Shown piece by piece: positions 17,254 to 27,083 of a DNA stretch of 60,058 nucleotides. The position numbers were made by a program, and so were the translations under genes. The stretch lies in contig JAFZWC010000034.1 in NCBI GenBank assembly GCA_017617475.1, positions 1 through 60,058 of the forward strand, in the 5' to 3' direction. Numbering within the stretch: position 1 is the stretch's first letter; each line of letters opens with the position of its first letter. Under the pieces are notes generated by a model. That model had not been told where the DNA came from. It made no database searches and was given only the letters and a program-made list of their open reading frames with translations. The DNA comes from Bacteroidales bacterium. Lineage in GTDB: Bacteria; Bacteroidota; Bacteroidia; Bacteroidales; UBA932.

Positions 17254-18447
17254 GTGGAATACTATACCCTGAGTAGGTACGCCTACTGGAAGTATTACAT
17301 ATTGATTTTCTACTACAAACTGGCCGAATATCCCCGGCCGGTGCGGGTGTGGATTATCTTTGGTTCCATCTGTATGCTCCTGCTGGTGCTCATAGTTCTG
17401 GGCAACGCCTTGCGTACGTTTGCAAACTATCGCTTCGAGCGTATGGTCGCCCACAACCGCGAGCGGTACTACGAGCGCATGAAGACGGTGGTCTCCCAGT
17501 CCCGTACCCTGGAACCCAGTGAAGTATCGGCCATCCTGGAACTGCCCAAGAACTTCAAGATGAAGGAAAGGCAGAACCGGAGTTTCGTCCCGGTGCTGCT
17601 GGAACTGAGGCGGGAGATGAACGGCACCATGAGCCGGCCCAACTGGATCCGTCTCACACAGGCGCTCAAGATGCCGGCCTACTTCGAGAGCCAGATCCTC
17701 TCCCGCAGAATCCGCAAGAAGGTTCAGGGTTTCAAGGACGTGGCCGACCTGGACGCCAACCTGAAGGAAGCCGTGGCTTCCCGTTACCTCTTCACCAAGA
17801 ACCGCAAACTCCAGATGCATGCGCGTCTGCATGCCGCCCGCTTCGGCACTTCCTATCCCTTCAAGGTGCTGGAAGATGACCCTAATCTGGTATTTACGCA
17901 AGAGATGGTGGTGAAGTATCACAACGTGCTGGTTTACAGGCAGAAGAACGGCCTTACCATGCCTAACTTCATCCGCTGGTGCAACCGCGTGCCCATCAAC
18001 GAGGAACTCCGCATCTTCGCCGTGAACGAGATTCGCCTGTTCAAACGCAAGGAAGACTGCGCCGAGCTTCTGGCCATGCTGGTGGCCAGCCGTGAGGAAG
18101 CCTTCTCCTGTGCCATCATCCGTACCCTGGGCGAACTGGAGTATGTCCCGGCCGAGAAAGAATTCTGCCGCCGCTACCTCAGTGCCTCCTTCACGGAACG
18201 CCAGGTGCTGGCCGAGGCCATCGGTGCAATAGGCTCCGGTAATCCCGAGATTGTGCGCTTCATGGTGGACGACTTCCTCCAGACCACCGACTACGTGACG
18301 CGAATGGTGCTCCTCCGCGTGATTTACCGCTACGGGGAAAGTGGCCGGGCGGCCTATGAAAAGCTCAAGGCCGAGGCCACGCCGGAACTGCTGCCCTATT
18401 TCGCCCATATTGAGTGTGACCTTATAGACAGCCGCCGTTATGCTTGA
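17254..18447 (+). CDS. Membrane-anchored HEAT-repeat protein of the exopolysaccharide operon
   Basis: A 397-residue protein with one clear membrane helix near residues 30-52 (VWIIFGSICMLLLVLIVLG), followed by positively charged residues. The long C-terminal part is therefore probably cytoplasmic. From about residue 70 on it is all-helical, with HEAT/armadillo-like helix pairs (for example IRTLGELEYVPAEKEF and LAEAIGAIGSGNPEIV). The start is GTG, since a stop codon is immediately upstream and the next ATG lies inside the membrane helix. It overlaps the synthase gene by 8 bp. Such a scaffold next to a processive GT2 suggests an assembly or regulatory subunit of the synthase (inference). Confidence 0.75.
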   Translation: MEYYTLSRYAYWKYYILIFYYKLAEYPRPVRVWIIFGSICMLLLVLIVLGNALRTFANYRFERMVAHNRERYYERMKTVVSQSRTLEPSEVSAILELPKNFKMKERQNRSFVPVLLELRREMNGTMSRPNWIRLTQALKMPAYFESQILSRRIRKKVQGFKDVADLDANLKEAVASRYLFTKNRKLQMHARLHAARFGTSYPFKVLEDDPNLVFTQEMVVKYHNVLVYRQKNGLTMPNFIRWCNRVPINEELRIFAVNEIRLFKRKEDCAELLAMLVASREEAFSCAIIRTLGELEYVPAEKEFCRRYLSASFTERQVLAEAIGAIGSGNPEIVRFMVDDFLQTTDYVTRMVLLRVIYRYGESGRAAYEKLKAEATPELLPYFAHIECDLIDSRRYA

Positions 18448-19933
18448 GTGGTTCGATACTGTGTTCAGCGTCTTCGTGGCCATCTACTCGACCATTGTTT
18501 TGTCGAGCTATGTGGCCATGGCCATTCTGGCGTTCCTGGAACACCGGAAGCACTACACGTACCATGACGACGCCTATACCATAGACGAGCTCAAGAAGTC
18601 GCCCTACACCCCCGGCGTATCCATTGTGGCTCCTGCGTACAACGAGGAGAAGACGGTGATCACCAATGTGAAATCGCTGCTGAGCCTGGATTACCCGGAC
18701 TTTGAGGTGGTCATTGTGAACGACGGTTCCAAGGACAAGACCCTGGAGCTGCTCATAGAAAACTTCGACCTGGTGAAGGTCCCGTACGCCTACGTAGAGA
18801 AAATCAAGACCAAGCCGTTCAAGGGCTTGTACAAGACCAAGAGCGACAATCCCGCCTTCAAGCGCCTCACCGTGGTGGACAAGGTGAACGGCGGTACCAA
18901 GGCCGATGCCTCCAACGCCGGCGTAAACGTGGTGTCCAACAAGTTCTTCGTGTGCACCGACGTGGACTGCGTGCTGGACCAGTACGCCCTGTACCGCATT
19001 ATATGGCCTACCATGGCCAGTACCCGCCGCGTGATTGCCGTGAGTGCCACCATGCGCATGAGTAACGGCAGTATAGTGGAAGAAGGAAAGATGGTGGACG
19101 CCCGTCCGCCGCACGACCTCATCCCGCTGTTCCAGGACCTGGAATACACCCGTTCCTTCCTTATCGGCAAAACCGCCCTGGCCCGTATCAACGCCCTCCA
19201 GAACGTTTCCGGCGGCTTCGGTATGTTCGACCGCGAGATTGTGATCAAGGCCGGCGGCTACGACGGCGACTCCTTCTCCGAAGACATGGATATGGTGGCC
19301 CGTATGGTCCGTTACATGTGCGATGCCGGTGAAGACTACCGCATTGTCCAGATTCCGGAGACCTGCTGCTGGACGGAAGGTCCGCCCAACCTGAAGGTGC
19401 TCAACCGCCAGCGTACCCGCTGGGGCCGTGGCCTGTTCCAGTTCTACGGCATCCACCGGGATATGGTGGCCAACAAGAATTACCGCCGGTACGGAGCCCT
19501 CACGCTTACGTACGTGCTCTTCTTTGAGCTTCTGGCTCCGGTGGTGGAGCTTATCGGCTATATTTCGGTTATATGGTTCATCCTCAGGGGGGCCATCAAC
19601 TACCACACCATCTGGATTGCCTTCGTGGGCCTGTACATCTTTGCCCAGCTGCTTACCATGGTCATCATTTCCTATGATACATGGGTGGGCACTTCCTTCA
19701 AGCGCAAGAAGGACTACCTGTGGTTTGTGCTGGCTTCTCTGCTGGAGCCCATCATGTACCACCCCCTGAATACCTTCTTCAGCCTTAAAGGATATTGGAA
19801 GCATATGTGGGGTACCCAGATGGTCTGGGGTACCATGACCAGAAAGGGTGTCCAGAGTGCCAAGCCCGCCGGGCCCAAGCCCATGGCGCCTGCCGCCCAG
19901 CCCGCTTCCGAAGAAAAGAAACCTGATGCGTAG
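18440..19933 (+). CDS. Processive family 2 glycosyltransferase, polysaccharide synthase (PgaC/BcsA-like)
   Basis: Inner-membrane synthase of 497 residues that would polymerise and extrude a glycan. There is one N-terminal membrane helix (about residues 8-34) and several C-terminal ones (about 355-460) around a cytoplasmic GT-A domain. All processive GT2 motifs are present: NDGS at 94-97, DVD at 174-176, ED at 281-282 and QRTRW at 324-328. No PilZ domain is seen. It overlaps both neighbours by 8 bp. Chitin, hyaluronan, cellulose and poly-GlcNAc synthases all share this plan, so the product sugar is not known. Confidence 0.88.
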   Translation: MLEWFDTVFSVFVAIYSTIVLSSYVAMAILAFLEHRKHYTYHDDAYTIDELKKSPYTPGVSIVAPAYNEEKTVITNVKSLLSLDYPDFEVVIVNDGSKDKTLELLIENFDLVKVPYAYVEKIKTKPFKGLYKTKSDNPAFKRLTVVDKVNGGTKADASNAGVNVVSNKFFVCTDVDCVLDQYALYRIIWPTMASTRRVIAVSATMRMSNGSIVEEGKMVDARPPHDLIPLFQDLEYTRSFLIGKTALARINALQNVSGGFGMFDREIVIKAGGYDGDSFSEDMDMVARMVRYMCDAGEDYRIVQIPETCCWTEGPPNLKVLNRQRTRWGRGLFQFYGIHRDMVANKNYRRYGALTLTYVLFFELLAPVVELIGYISVIWFILRGAINYHTIWIAFVGLYIFAQLLTMVIISYDTWVGTSFKRKKDYLWFVLASLLEPIMYHPLNTFFSLKGYWKHMWGTQMVWGTMTRKGVQSAKPAGPKPMAPAAQPASEEKKPDA

Positions 19934-22745
19934 ATGGATGCTGGTCATATGGCTTATTCTGGCTGTGTCTGCAGGAATGCAGGCGCAGAATAAGAAGAAT
20001 GCCATTATCCCGCAGAGAGATACTCCCGGCGAGTATGCGGAGAAGGTGTCCAATTTCTTCTCCCAGCACCGCTGGGCCAAGGGTAAGGAACTCCTGGACG
20101 AAGCCATGGAGTACTATCCCGACGAGGCCGGTCTGCATTATCTGGCAGGCCGCTATTGGTGGAACGGAAAGGACTATGACAAGGCCCGTTACCACCTGGT
20201 GAAAGCCTGTCAGATCAACTACCATTACATGGATGCCAAGACGCTGTTGGTGAACCTGGAAGAAATTACCGGGAACTACTCCAGCGCCATCTGTTACGTG
20301 AACGAGTTGCTGGAGGTGAACCCTTACTGGAAGGGCCTCTGGCTCAGGAAAGTGGACCTGTATAAGAAGATGGGAAACTTTGAGGAAGCCAACACCCTCC
20401 TGAAGCGCCTGTCCCAGATCTATCCCAACGACGCATCCATCAACAGCGACTACTTCGACGTGCTGGAAACCACCTACCAGCAGGCGCGTCAGAGCGGGGA
20501 CCAGAGTGCCTCCGAAGACGCCCTGAAGGAAATCGTGCGCATTACGCCTACGGACGTGGACTACCAGCTGGCCTACGCCAACATCCTTATCCGCAAGGGT
20601 AAGATGAATGACGCCCTGGACAACCTGACGGCGGCCATCAACGCCAGCCCGGGCAATGTCCCCCTCATCAAGAAAGCCACCGACATCCTCATGGAAACGG
20701 GCCGCAACGCGTACGCCCTCACCTTGGTGCGTTCCCAGATGGCCCAGAACCGTTCCGCCGGTCTGGAAGATCTGTATCGCATGCTTCTGGCCGAGAGTGC
20801 CCGCATGGAAAACGAGGCCGATGTGTACCAGCTGTATACCCGTACCTATGACTCCGACAAGAGCCTGGAGGCCCTGCAGTACCTTCTGACCCAGTCCACC
20901 AAGCGCGGCTATTACGACGACGCCATCCATTATATTGGCGAAATGCGCAAGAAGCAGGGCGATTCGCCCCGCTGGTACATGATGGAGTACGACGTCTATA
21001 CCCGCATGGGACGTCATGAATCGGCCGCCCGAAGCCTGAACCAGGGCTTCAACCTGTTCCCCGACGACTACGACCTGAACCTGGCCGTCAGCCGTCAGCG
21101 CCTGGACGAAGCCGCCGACTTCATGGGCGAGGAGATTTACGGACAGGCCATTCCTCTCCTGGAGTTTGTCCGCCGTTCGTCCGTTGATCCCGATCTTAAG
21201 GTGGCCGCCATCCGCCGCCTGGCCGTCTGTTACCGGGAAACCAACCAGCCCGACAAGGCCGTGACCATGCTGCGGGAGCGCCTTAGAACCGACCCTGAGG
21301 CCCAGGTAACCATGGATTACGCCGCTCTGCTGGTGAAGCAGGGCAAGCCGGAAGCCGCCCTCCAGTCCCTGTACTCGTCCTACATGGACGCCACGGACTC
21401 CCTGAGCCTGCGGCTGCTCTCGGGCTCCTACAAGGAAACGGCCTATCCCTATCTTAAGGAAAAGATTCAGAATGGAGCCCTCACCGGCCTCCATGAGATA
21501 TGTGAGAACATTCTCCAGATGGACCCCGAAGATTACTGGGCCCTGTTCTACAGTCTCCGCACCGCCGATGATCCGCTCCCGTATGCCCTCAGGGGTATAG
21601 ACGCTTATCCTGGCGACCTGGTCTTCCCCATCAAGGCGGCGGCCCTCTATGCCCAGAAAGGCAAGGAAGAGGAAGCCCTGGCCATCCTGGCCCCGTATCT
21701 GCTGGTGTTCCCGGCCGATGAAGACTTGCAGAAGAGTTATGCCGGCGTTTCCGACGCTTTTGCCACCAAGCTCCTGAAGTCCCGCGATATTGACCGGGCA
21801 GAAAAGGTCCTGGACGAAGCCCTGCGCGTACGTCCCACGGACGATGCCGTACGGTATACGCGCGGTCTGGTGTACGAAAAACGCAAGGAATGGGATTCGG
21901 CCTACGTTTACCAGCGCAACTACAAGCCTTCGCTTCTGGAAGAAAAGGAGTACCTGTCACGAATGAGCTCTCTCCGTGCCAAGACCCTTCACAATACCGT
22001 GGATGCGGGCGTCGATATCATGCGCTTTACAGACCGCTATACTCTTATGGGAATAGCCACGGTAGGCTATGCCCATAACTGGAAACGTGACGAGTTCCAG
22101 TCCAGGGTAAACTTCACCAGCCGCGATCCCGATTACGACTCCGACCACCAGATGTACCTGTCGGCCGGCGGCCGCGGCCTGCAGTTCCAGACCTCGTGGA
22201 CGCACCATTGGGGGCAGCTCCTGAGTACGCAGATTGCAGGTTCCTTCGGTACCGCCTTCTTCCCGGTGGTCAACGGCGACTTCACCGCCACCTTCCACCT
22301 GCCCCATGACTGGGATCTGGATGCGGGTGGCTCTTACCGCTATCTGCAGGACAAGGCGCAGATGTTTGCCGGCAACCTGAATGCTACCCATACCTGGGAA
22401 AACATGTATGCGGGCTTCAAGTTTACGACGGGTACCGTGTATGGAATTGTGTTCTTTACCGGATCGGGCCGGTTCCGCTTCTTCCCCTTTGACGGGGGAC
22501 GTTCCTACATTGAGGCCCAGGCAGGTGCCGGTACCGCTCCGGAAATCCTCTTCCTCAATTACTACCAGACTTCGTCGGTCTTCAATCACCTGAATTCCTT
22601 CGTAGCCGTGACGGGGCAGTGGGCCCTTACCCATAACCTCGCCCTCCAGCTTTCCGGCACCTGGAATACGCTGTACGACCAGCGTGCCACCGTCAGTTAC
22701 CGTAACCTCTTCATGGTCCATGTATCTCTTGCGATTTCTTTCTAA
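19926..22745 (+). CDS. TPR protein with C-terminal YaiO-like outer-membrane beta-barrel (PgaA-like exporter)
   Basis: About 939 residues. The start at 19926 gives a signal peptide (MRRWMLVIWLILAVSAG...QAQ) and overlaps the synthase stop by 8 bp. Residues about 35-650 form many TPR-type helix pairs (for example YDKARYHLVKACQINYHYMDAKTLL, quoted in part). The last 230 residues are aromatic-rich beta strands ending in phenylalanine (VSLAISF), as in outer-membrane barrels of the YaiO type. This arrangement of periplasmic TPRs plus barrel is that of PgaA, AlgK/AlgE and BcsC exporters. With the synthase upstream, it most likely carries the polymer across the outer membrane. Confidence 0.82.
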   Translation: MRRWMLVIWLILAVSAGMQAQNKKNAIIPQRDTPGEYAEKVSNFFSQHRWAKGKELLDEAMEYYPDEAGLHYLAGRYWWNGKDYDKARYHLVKACQINYHYMDAKTLLVNLEEITGNYSSAICYVNELLEVNPYWKGLWLRKVDLYKKMGNFEEANTLLKRLSQIYPNDASINSDYFDVLETTYQQARQSGDQSASEDALKEIVRITPTDVDYQLAYANILIRKGKMNDALDNLTAAINASPGNVPLIKKATDILMETGRNAYALTLVRSQMAQNRSAGLEDLYRMLLAESARMENEADVYQLYTRTYDSDKSLEALQYLLTQSTKRGYYDDAIHYIGEMRKKQGDSPRWYMMEYDVYTRMGRHESAARSLNQGFNLFPDDYDLNLAVSRQRLDEAADFMGEEIYGQAIPLLEFVRRSSVDPDLKVAAIRRLAVCYRETNQPDKAVTMLRERLRTDPEAQVTMDYAALLVKQGKPEAALQSLYSSYMDATDSLSLRLLSGSYKETAYPYLKEKIQNGALTGLHEICENILQMDPEDYWALFYSLRTADDPLPYALRGIDAYPGDLVFPIKAAALYAQKGKEEEALAILAPYLLVFPADEDLQKSYAGVSDAFATKLLKSRDIDRAEKVLDEALRVRPTDDAVRYTRGLVYEKRKEWDSAYVYQRNYKPSLLEEKEYLSRMSSLRAKTLHNTVDAGVDIMRFTDRYTLMGIATVGYAHNWKRDEFQSRVNFTSRDPDYDSDHQMYLSAGGRGLQFQTSWTHHWGQLLSTQIAGSFGTAFFPVVNGDFTATFHLPHDWDLDAGGSYRYLQDKAQMFAGNLNATHTWENMYAGFKFTTGTVYGIVFFTGSGRFRFFPFDGGRSYIEAQAGAGTAPEILFLNYYQTSSVFNHLNSFVAVTGQWALTHNLALQLSGTWNTLYDQRATVSYRNLFMVHVSLAISF

Positions 22746-24909
22746 TCTGCTCATTGCCGGTCTCCTGACCGTCGGGTGCAACCAGCTGGTGCGCGGCTCG
22801 GATGCGGTGCACAAGTACTACGTACACCCCGACGTGCAGGGAAGGGCCCTGGATACCAAGATGTCCGACTACCTGAAGAAGCATCTCCAGCGCCGTTGCG
22901 AGTCCACCATCCTGGACCGCGAGGGCATTGAGGTGTCCATTCATGTAGCCGATGATTTCGGAGGCGATTTCGGCTTTTCGCACATTCCGGGCGGCGGTTA
23001 CGACCTCCGCGCCAAGGACGAGCGCACCATGATCTGGCTGGTATACCAGTTTATCAAGATGGTGGGCAAGGAAGACAAGAGCATCACCACAGACGACCTC
23101 CCGCCGCTGCTGCTGAGCGGCCGCGACACCGTGGTCACCTTCCCGTTCGAGTACCGCGACCTCTACATGCCCACCAACCAGAACATAGACATGACCTATT
23201 TGCTGGCCCTGAACAATCTGGAAATTGACTGGGGCATCTGGGGCCATAACCTTTCCCGCGTGCTGGGAAGTAACGGCGACCTCTCCTTCGGTTTCCAGAA
23301 CATGGACCAGGATCTGTTTGCCCGCGGGGCCGACGGCGTGGTGCACCAGAACCAGTTCTGCTTCTCGTCCGACAAGCTGCTGGAACTGACGGAAAAGTAT
23401 ATTATGGACCAGTACGGGGACGGAAGCAAGGATTCCTACCACATGACCATAGGCCCGGCCGACAACGACTGGGTGTGCCTGTGCCGCCGCTGCGAGACGG
23501 CTGGCAACACCAAGAACAACGCCACGCCCGCCGTGGTGCAGTTTGTGGAGCGCCTGGCCGCCCGTTTCCCCAACCATACCTTCTTCATCCCGGGTTATTC
23601 CACCACCAAGGAGCTGCCGGACCACGTGCTTCCGCACAATGTGGGCGTGTTCCTGTCGGCCATTGACTATCCCCGAAACTGGGATTCCGAGGACGAGCGC
23701 AGCAAGAAGTTCTTCCACGACCTGGAAAGGTGGCAGAAGATTACGGACAACGTGTACGTTTGGGACTATGTGTCCAACTTTGACGACTATCTTACGCCTT
23801 ACCCCATCCTGTACGTGATGCAGGAACGTTTCCGCGAGTACCGCAAGAGGGGCGTGAAGGGTCTGTTCCTGAACGGTTCCGGCTATTTCTACTCCATGCA
23901 GCAGGAAATGTATTCTTTCCTGTTGGCCAACCTGCTCATCAACCCCGACGCAGACGTGGACCGGATGGTAAGGGAATATTACGAAGACGCTATGCCCAAC
24001 GTAGGTCAGTTCTACTCGTCCGAGATGCTGTCCATGGAACAGCGGGCCCGCCGCTCTGGTTCGGAACTGCCCCTGTACGGAGGCATGGAGGAATCCCTGC
24101 GGAGCTACCTGTTCGAGCGGGATTTCCGTGAATTCTATTCCGTATTCCTGCGGGCATCGGCCATGGAAATGACCCATCGCGAGCGCGTGATGTACGAGAA
24201 AACCCGTCAGTTCCTGTCCTTCTCCTTCCTGGAAATGTGCCGCATCCACGGCTTGGGATCGGGAGGATTCGCCGAACTGGTGGGTGACCAGTGGGTGGTG
24301 AAGCCCGAAGTGTGGTCGGCCGTGGAAGACCTCAAGATCATGACCCCGGAAGACGACCTGTGGATCCTGACCGACAACGAGGAAGCCTCCATGGACCACA
24401 TGGACCGCGTGAACGAACAAGGTGTGTACGTGGCCGACTATGAGAACGAGGTGGAACTGTGGCTGGCCAGCGGAGCCTGGAACAACGACCTCCTGCTGCG
24501 GCAGCCGCTCACCGTCTATTACGACGGCGGCAGTGAAAAGACCACCAAGCTCACCGATGCCGTGGCCGGTATTTCCCAGAATTATCACTGGGGCTGGCAG
24601 GTATATCCGCAAAAAGACCTGGTCATAGAACTTCCGGCCGATGTCTTCCAGGGCATGTCCGGCGAATTCACCATGTCTTTCCTCAACAGCGAACGCCACC
24701 GCATGTCGCCTCCCAAGTCGGTGGAGGTATGGGCCGACGGTCGCAGCGTGGGCGTCCTTCGCCGGGAGGGCATCGTAGACTATGTGGACGAAGGCGAGAA
24801 AGTGACCTTCAAGGGCACCGCCGGCTTCGGCCGTCCGGAAAAGGTGGAACTGCATGTGATTCCTTCCCATACCCGCAACGTAGGCATTGACGAAATCTAT
24901 TTCAGATAG
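22720..24909 (+). CDS. DUF4838-family lipoprotein, glycoside-hydrolase-like
   Basis: About 729 residues. The start at 22720 places a signal peptide with lipobox (GLLTVGC, Cys near residue 20) directly at the N-terminus and overlaps the exporter gene by 26 bp. The central region matches DUF4838, a TIM-barrel glycosidase-like family, with the characteristic GPADNDWVCLCRRC (CxCxxC) near residue 250 followed by barrel strands. A beta-sandwich carbohydrate-binding-like region forms the C-terminus. In PNAG-type systems the equivalent position is taken by PgaB, a lipoprotein that modifies and cuts the polymer. This protein may do the same with an unrelated fold (inference). The catalytic acids are not identified. 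Confidence 0.75.
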   Translation: MYLLRFLSNLLIAGLLTVGCNQLVRGSDAVHKYYVHPDVQGRALDTKMSDYLKKHLQRRCESTILDREGIEVSIHVADDFGGDFGFSHIPGGGYDLRAKDERTMIWLVYQFIKMVGKEDKSITTDDLPPLLLSGRDTVVTFPFEYRDLYMPTNQNIDMTYLLALNNLEIDWGIWGHNLSRVLGSNGDLSFGFQNMDQDLFARGADGVVHQNQFCFSSDKLLELTEKYIMDQYGDGSKDSYHMTIGPADNDWVCLCRRCETAGNTKNNATPAVVQFVERLAARFPNHTFFIPGYSTTKELPDHVLPHNVGVFLSAIDYPRNWDSEDERSKKFFHDLERWQKITDNVYVWDYVSNFDDYLTPYPILYVMQERFREYRKRGVKGLFLNGSGYFYSMQQEMYSFLLANLLINPDADVDRMVREYYEDAMPNVGQFYSSEMLSMEQRARRSGSELPLYGGMEESLRSYLFERDFREFYSVFLRASAMEMTHRERVMYEKTRQFLSFSFLEMCRIHGLGSGGFAELVGDQWVVKPEVWSAVEDLKIMTPEDDLWILTDNEEASMDHMDRVNEQGVYVADYENEVELWLASGAWNNDLLLRQPLTVYYDGGSEKTTKLTDAVAGISQNYHWGWQVYPQKDLVIELPADVFQGMSGEFTMSFLNSERHRMSPPKSVEVWADGRSVGVLRREGIVDYVDEGEKVTFKGTAGFGRPEKVELHVIPSHTRNVGIDEIYFR

Positions 24910-24911
24910 GT

Positions 24912-25415
24912 ATGAAACGTTTCCTTCTTCTGGTTCTGACCCTGTTCGCGCTGGTGGGCTGTTCCCGCAAGGTGCAGTTTACCACCGTGGAAATCAAGGA
25001 CCCGGTGCGTCACTATTATCCTATCCTGCAGGGACAGGAGCTGTCCGTGATGATCCGTCTCCAGAACAAGGGGAAAGTGCCGCTGGTGATCAAGGACATC
25101 CAGCCGTCCTGCGGCTGCATCATCCTGGAAAGCGACCACGAAATGGTGGTGCCTCCGGAGCGTTCCATGATGGTGACCCTGCGCTACGACAGCCGTAAGA
25201 ATGTGGGCAAGGTAGAGCATTCCATCCGTTTCTGGGGCAATATTTCGCCCACCGGCATGGCCGAGATGCGTTTTGACGTTAACGTAGTCCCCGACGCCTC
25301 CTATCACCACGACTACGAAGAGATGTACGACAAGGAGGAGAGCGACCGCCGTCTCAAGAAGTTCTTCGAGGAGAGCGGCATAGACAGTGCCCTGGGCTAC
25401 TACGTAGACCGGTAA
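24912..25415 (+). CDS. DUF1573 lipoprotein
   Basis: A 167-residue secreted lipoprotein with signal peptide and lipobox (LFALVGC, Cys at about residue 17). The middle is a DUF1573 immunoglobulin-like domain with the typical KGKVPLVIKDIQPSCGC element near residues 60-77. The charged C-terminal tail (about 130-167) is helical. It begins 2 bp after the DUF4838 stop and is the last gene of the exopolysaccharide operon. DUF1573 proteins are common in Bacteroidetes and poorly characterised; a scaffold or polymer-binding role on the periplasmic side is a guess from context. Confidence 0.8.
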   Translation: MKRFLLLVLTLFALVGCSRKVQFTTVEIKDPVRHYYPILQGQELSVMIRLQNKGKVPLVIKDIQPSCGCIILESDHEMVVPPERSMMVTLRYDSRKNVGKVEHSIRFWGNISPTGMAEMRFDVNVVPDASYHHDYEEMYDKEESDRRLKKFFEESGIDSALGYYVDR

Positions 25416-26675
25416 TCAGAGTTTTACCTTAGGAATATCTTCCCAGCGCGTGGTGTAATGCGGGGACTGGTGGTCCCGGGTGCTGAACACCTCGCCGGAT
25501 CCCTGTACCCCGAAGCGGATGGCGCCGGGGCCGAAACTGCGGTTGATGCTGTCGATGGCCCCGGACAGGCGCGCGTCGCGCTGGGCGGCGGCATCATCGG
25601 CAAATAGGGAACCGGTGGCGCCCGCGGCGCTCATGAGCCGGGTCACCACCACGCCGGCCTTCTTGTAGGCATAGCCGGGCCGATACAGCTCCTGGCAGGC
25701 CCGGACGGCGGCGGGCACTATCTTGCGGTAATCGGCTTCCCCTTCCGGGAACACCACCACGCGCGATTCGTGGGCCTGGGGCGCATCTTCCTTGAAACGG
25801 TTGGTGAAGGCGAAGACGGCCATCTCCAGGGCCAGGGAGCCCTGCTTGCGCAGTTTTTCCACCACGGATTCGGCAAAATTGGCCACTTGTTCGGCCAGCA
25901 GGGGAGCGTCCTTAATCTCGTGCGCAAAGCTGCGGGAAACGCAGATGCTCTGCCGGTCCTGCGGCATGTCCTCGAATTCCACGCAGGGGATGCCTCGGAG
26001 TTCCTGCCGCGTGCGCCAGCCGGGCAGGGCGAAGAGTTTGCGCACCGTCTGTTCCGGCAGCTGGGCGTAGTCCCAGGCGGTCTTGATGCCCATGAGCTCC
26101 AGTTTCTTCACGCTGCGCCGGCCTATTCCCCATACGTCGGCCACGGGAAACTTGCGCAGCACTTTCTCTATGTCCTGGGGCCGGTGCATGTAGCAGCCGC
26201 CCTGCAGCTTGGGATACTGCTTGCACAGTTTGGAAGCAATTTTGGCCAGCGTCTTGGTGGGGGCTATCCCCACGGAAACGGGAATGGAGGTGTCTCTCCA
26301 GCAGCGGGCCGATATGGTTTTGGCATAGGCGTCAAAATCGGCCTTAATGCCCGTTAAATCGAGGAAAGCCTCGTCTATGGAGTATTGCTCCACCAGCGGG
26401 GAAAACTCCCTTAATACGGCCTGTACGCGGGCCGACATGTCTCCGTACAGCGGATAATTGCCGGAAAAGACAGCCACGTGGTTGGCCTTGACTATGTCCC
26501 GGATTTTGAACAGGGGAGCGCCCATGGGGATGCCCAGCGCCTTGGCCTCGTTGGAACGGGCCACGGCGCAGCCGTCGTTGTTGGAGAGCACAATGACGGG
26601 CTTTCCGTTCAGTTCGGGACGGAAGACACGCTCGCAAGAGGCGAAGAAATTATTGCAGTCCGCTAGGGCGTACAT
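25416..26675 (-). CDS. umuC: DNA polymerase V subunit UmuC (Y-family)
   Basis: Translesion DNA polymerase of 419 residues. The start is the ATG ending at 26675, where MYALADCNNFFASCERVF gives the family N-terminus with the first catalytic Asp. The second catalytic motif is YSIDEAFLDL near residue 100. Finger, thumb (helix-hairpin-helix, VADVWGIGRRSVKKL near 180) and little-finger regions follow. It overlaps the umuD gene by 13 bp, the usual coupled arrangement. Its stop codon lies directly against the end of the DUF1573 gene, with no spacer between the convergent genes. Confidence 0.95.
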   Translation of the reverse strand: MYALADCNNFFASCERVFRPELNGKPVIVLSNNDGCAVARSNEAKALGIPMGAPLFKIRDIVKANHVAVFSGNYPLYGDMSARVQAVLREFSPLVEQYSIDEAFLDLTGIKADFDAYAKTISARCWRDTSIPVSVGIAPTKTLAKIASKLCKQYPKLQGGCYMHRPQDIEKVLRKFPVADVWGIGRRSVKKLELMGIKTAWDYAQLPEQTVRKLFALPGWRTRQELRGIPCVEFEDMPQDRQSICVSRSFAHEIKDAPLLAEQVANFAESVVEKLRKQGSLALEMAVFAFTNRFKEDAPQAHESRVVVFPEGEADYRKIVPAAVRACQELYRPGYAYKKAGVVVTRLMSAAGATGSLFADDAAAQRDARLSGAIDSINRSFGPGAIRFGVQGSGEVFSTRDHQSPHYTTRWEDIPKVKL

Positions 26676-27079
26676 TTCTTGATCACCCAGGTTACCACGC
26701 CCCACACGCTGAAGTTGTTCTCCGGGCCCACGGGAATGGGCTTATAGGCCGGATTGGCGGGCCTTAACAAGGCTCCGTTTTCGCCGATTTCTACGGTTTT
26801 CACGGTGAACTCCCCGTCCAGGAAACACACGGCCCGGCAGCCGTTGTATGGCTCCAGGGCACGGTCCACGATGAGGATGTCGCCTTCGTCCATGTCGGCC
26901 TCCACCATGGACACTCCGTCTACGCGGAAGAAAAAGGTGGACGCCTTGTGGCGCACCAGGAGGCTGCTCAGGTCCAGGTGCTCACGGATGCTCTCGGCCG
27001 GGGAAGGGAAGCCGGCTTTCACTTCTCCCAGGAAATCGAATTCCGGGGAGCTTCCTTCAAAAAGGGGGTTGGGTTCCAT
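26663..27079 (-). CDS. umuD: UmuD-like self-cleaving SOS protein
   Basis: A 138-residue LexA/UmuD-type serine peptidase that trims its own N-terminus to activate polymerase V. The cleavage site is Ala22-Gly23 (VKAGFPSP), the catalytic serine is S57 in VDGVSM and the catalytic lysine is K94 in FTVKTVE, all at the expected spacing. There is no DNA-binding domain, so it is not LexA. It is the first gene of the umuDC operon. A 14-bp perfect palindrome overlapping its promoter may be a damage-responsive operator. Confidence 0.93.
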   Translation of the reverse strand: MEPNPLFEGSSPEFDFLGEVKAGFPSPAESIREHLDLSSLLVRHKASTFFFRVDGVSMVEADMDEGDILIVDRALEPYNGCRAVCFLDGEFTVKTVEIGENGALLRPANPAYKPIPVGPENNFSVWGVVTWVIKKCTP

Positions 27080-27083
27080 AGTC

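Noticed and set aside
26676..26705. Ten-codon N-terminal extension of UmuC
   Set aside because: The family starts at MYALADCNN; the extra codons lie inside umuD and have no counterpart in the family.
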